The position numbers and the translations under genes were made by a program. The notes beneath the pieces are model-generated. The model did not search any database and was not told where the DNA came from. It was given only the letters and a program-made list of their open reading frames with translations. Shown one piece after another: positions 5,463 to 6,250 of a stretch of DNA of 6,250 bases; positions within the stretch are counted from its first letter, which is position 1, and every line of letters begins with the position of its first letter. The DNA is from Negativicutes bacterium (lineage in GTDB: Bacteria > Bacillota_C > Negativicutes > Acidaminococcales > Acidaminococcaceae), in the NCBI GenBank assembly GCA_009930275.1, contig RZYP01000120.1, forward strand, positions 1-6,250, in the 5' to 3' direction.

Positions 5463-6250
5463 ATGAATACAACCAGAAAATATTTAATATTGATATTCAC
5501 AGCCATCATGGTCATCTCTTGTGATCAGGAGGCATATTTTGAACTGGAAAGACCCAATGAGTTTCCCTGGGTGAATGTCAACGAGCTTGAACTGGGAGTG
5601 AGAGAGCCCTATTTTCTACTGAACCGTGAACCATGGTTTAACCCCTTTGGAACTATTGCGGTCAAGAATTTCACTGAATCCGATATTGCGGTTTTTCTTG
5701 CCCCGTTTGTGGGTGGCAGCTCTTCAGCAGCTTACTATAACAGGGAATTCAGCAAGGCAATACCTGCTAATGAAATGGAAGGAGCATTTATCAAACTGTA
5801 CGAAATGATTACCGCTTGTAATGGCCCGTTACAGATGCTGAATGATGCAGAAGAGTCAGGTAAAGATCCATTTCCCAGTATGACGCAAGCCGATAGGGAT
5901 AAAGTAAACCAATTTAAAGGAGAGTTACTCTTTATGAGGGGAATTGCCTACTGGTACCTGGCCCGCATGTATGCTCCTCCCTATAATCCCAATGGCAGTA
6001 ACGATGGTCGTTTTTTCACCTTGAGAAGAGAGTTCATCTCTTCGTCGGAAGAATTGAAGAAGCCCGAGCTGGGAAGTGTTGCAGAGGTTTATGCAGCGAT
6101 CGAAGATGATTGGACAAAAGCAAAAAGCTTGTTGTTTGAAAATCACACAACTCTGGTAAATGAGATAAATGTCAGAGCCCGTGCCAATAAAGCAGCTGCT
6201 TCCGCTATGCTGATGCGTCTCTACTTTATCAAGGGGGAGCACGACAAGGC
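5463..6250 (+). CDS. SusD/RagB-like surface nutrient-binding lipoprotein (3' end outside window)
   Basis: The frame opens with ATG at 5463 and is uninterrupted for 262 codons to the window edge; full SusD proteins usually run about 480-650 residues, so roughly half is visible. Residues 1-20 form a lipoprotein signal, with a hydrophobic core (YLILIFTAIMV) and lipobox VISC, Cys20 being the lipidated residue. Acidic or polar residues after it (DQE) fit export to the cell surface. KGELLFMRGIAYWYLARMYA (152-171) matches the conserved SusD helix of the E-x-R-F-L-R-A-x-x-Y-x-x-L-x-x-x-Y kind, and ANKAAASAMLMRLYFIKGEH (241-260) is the next TPR-like helix pair. Residues 30-115 do not resemble SusD proteins I can recall, and this variable part often shapes ligand binding. 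It should form the hinged lid on the SusC receptor encoded 13 bases upstream. Family is well supported by motif and position; the ligand is not predictable. Confidence 0.92.
   Translation, partial: MNTTRKYLILIFTAIMVISCDQEAYFELERPNEFPWVNVNELELGVREPYFLLNREPWFNPFGTIAVKNFTESDIAVFLAPFVGGSSSAAYYNREFSKAIPANEMEGAFIKLYEMITACNGPLQMLNDAEESGKDPFPSMTQADRDKVNQFKGELLFMRGIAYWYLARMYAPPYNPNGSNDGRFFTLRREFISSSEELKKPELGSVAEVYAAIEDDWTKAKSLLFENHTTLVNEINVRARANKAAASAMLMRLYFIKGEHDK

Noticed and set aside
5626..5808. 60-residue plus-strand frame beginning MNHGLTPLELL
   Set aside because: It overlaps the SusD-like frame in another phase. The SusD frame has a lipobox, conserved helices and an unbroken run to the window end.
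5925..6242. 105-residue minus-strand frame near the right edge
   Set aside because: It is antisense to the conserved SusD helices and has no supporting feature.

Overview
The window shows four genes in one direction that form the front of a SusCD-type uptake locus of a Bacteroidota bacterium, almost certainly of the order Bacteroidales. In order they are an ECF sigma factor, a FecR-type anti-sigma factor, a SusC-like TonB-dependent receptor with an N-terminal signalling (STN) domain, and a SusD-like surface lipoprotein cut off by the window's right edge. The Bacteroidota assignment rests on the SusC/SusD pair, the C-terminal DUF4974-like half of the anti-sigma factor, the near absence of Shine-Dalgarno sequences and the A-rich leaders before start codons. 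A family such as Dysgonomonadaceae is only a guess.

Layout: 1-39 is the end of a truncated upstream region. 40-606 encodes the sigma factor, which appears to use a TTG start. 607-733 is a 127-base gap with helically phased TTAGTTAA repeats and a GCATTACT motif. 734-1723 encodes the anti-sigma factor. 1724-1990 is a 267-base gap, the longest non-coding stretch here, with a perfect 11-bp inverted repeat, a second long-loop inverted repeat, a GCATTGCT motif and a possible Bacteroides-type promoter. 1991-5449 encodes SusC. The SusD-like gene starts at 5463, 13 bases after the SusC stop, and runs open to 6250.

How the genes should work together, by family knowledge: SusC and SusD form an outer-membrane transporter with a lid that captures an oligosaccharide or similar ligand. 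When ligand is present, the periplasmic STN domain of SusC touches the periplasmic part of FecR. FecR then releases or activates the sigma factor, which turns on the transport operon. The module is therefore self-regulating. No enzyme gene lies in the window, so the ligand cannot be named.

I found no RNA genes, CRISPR arrays, insertion sequences or phage genes. The least explained features are non-coding: a GCATTRCT motif (R = A or G) in each of the three upstream regions, the two inverted repeats before susC, and the phased repeats before fecR.
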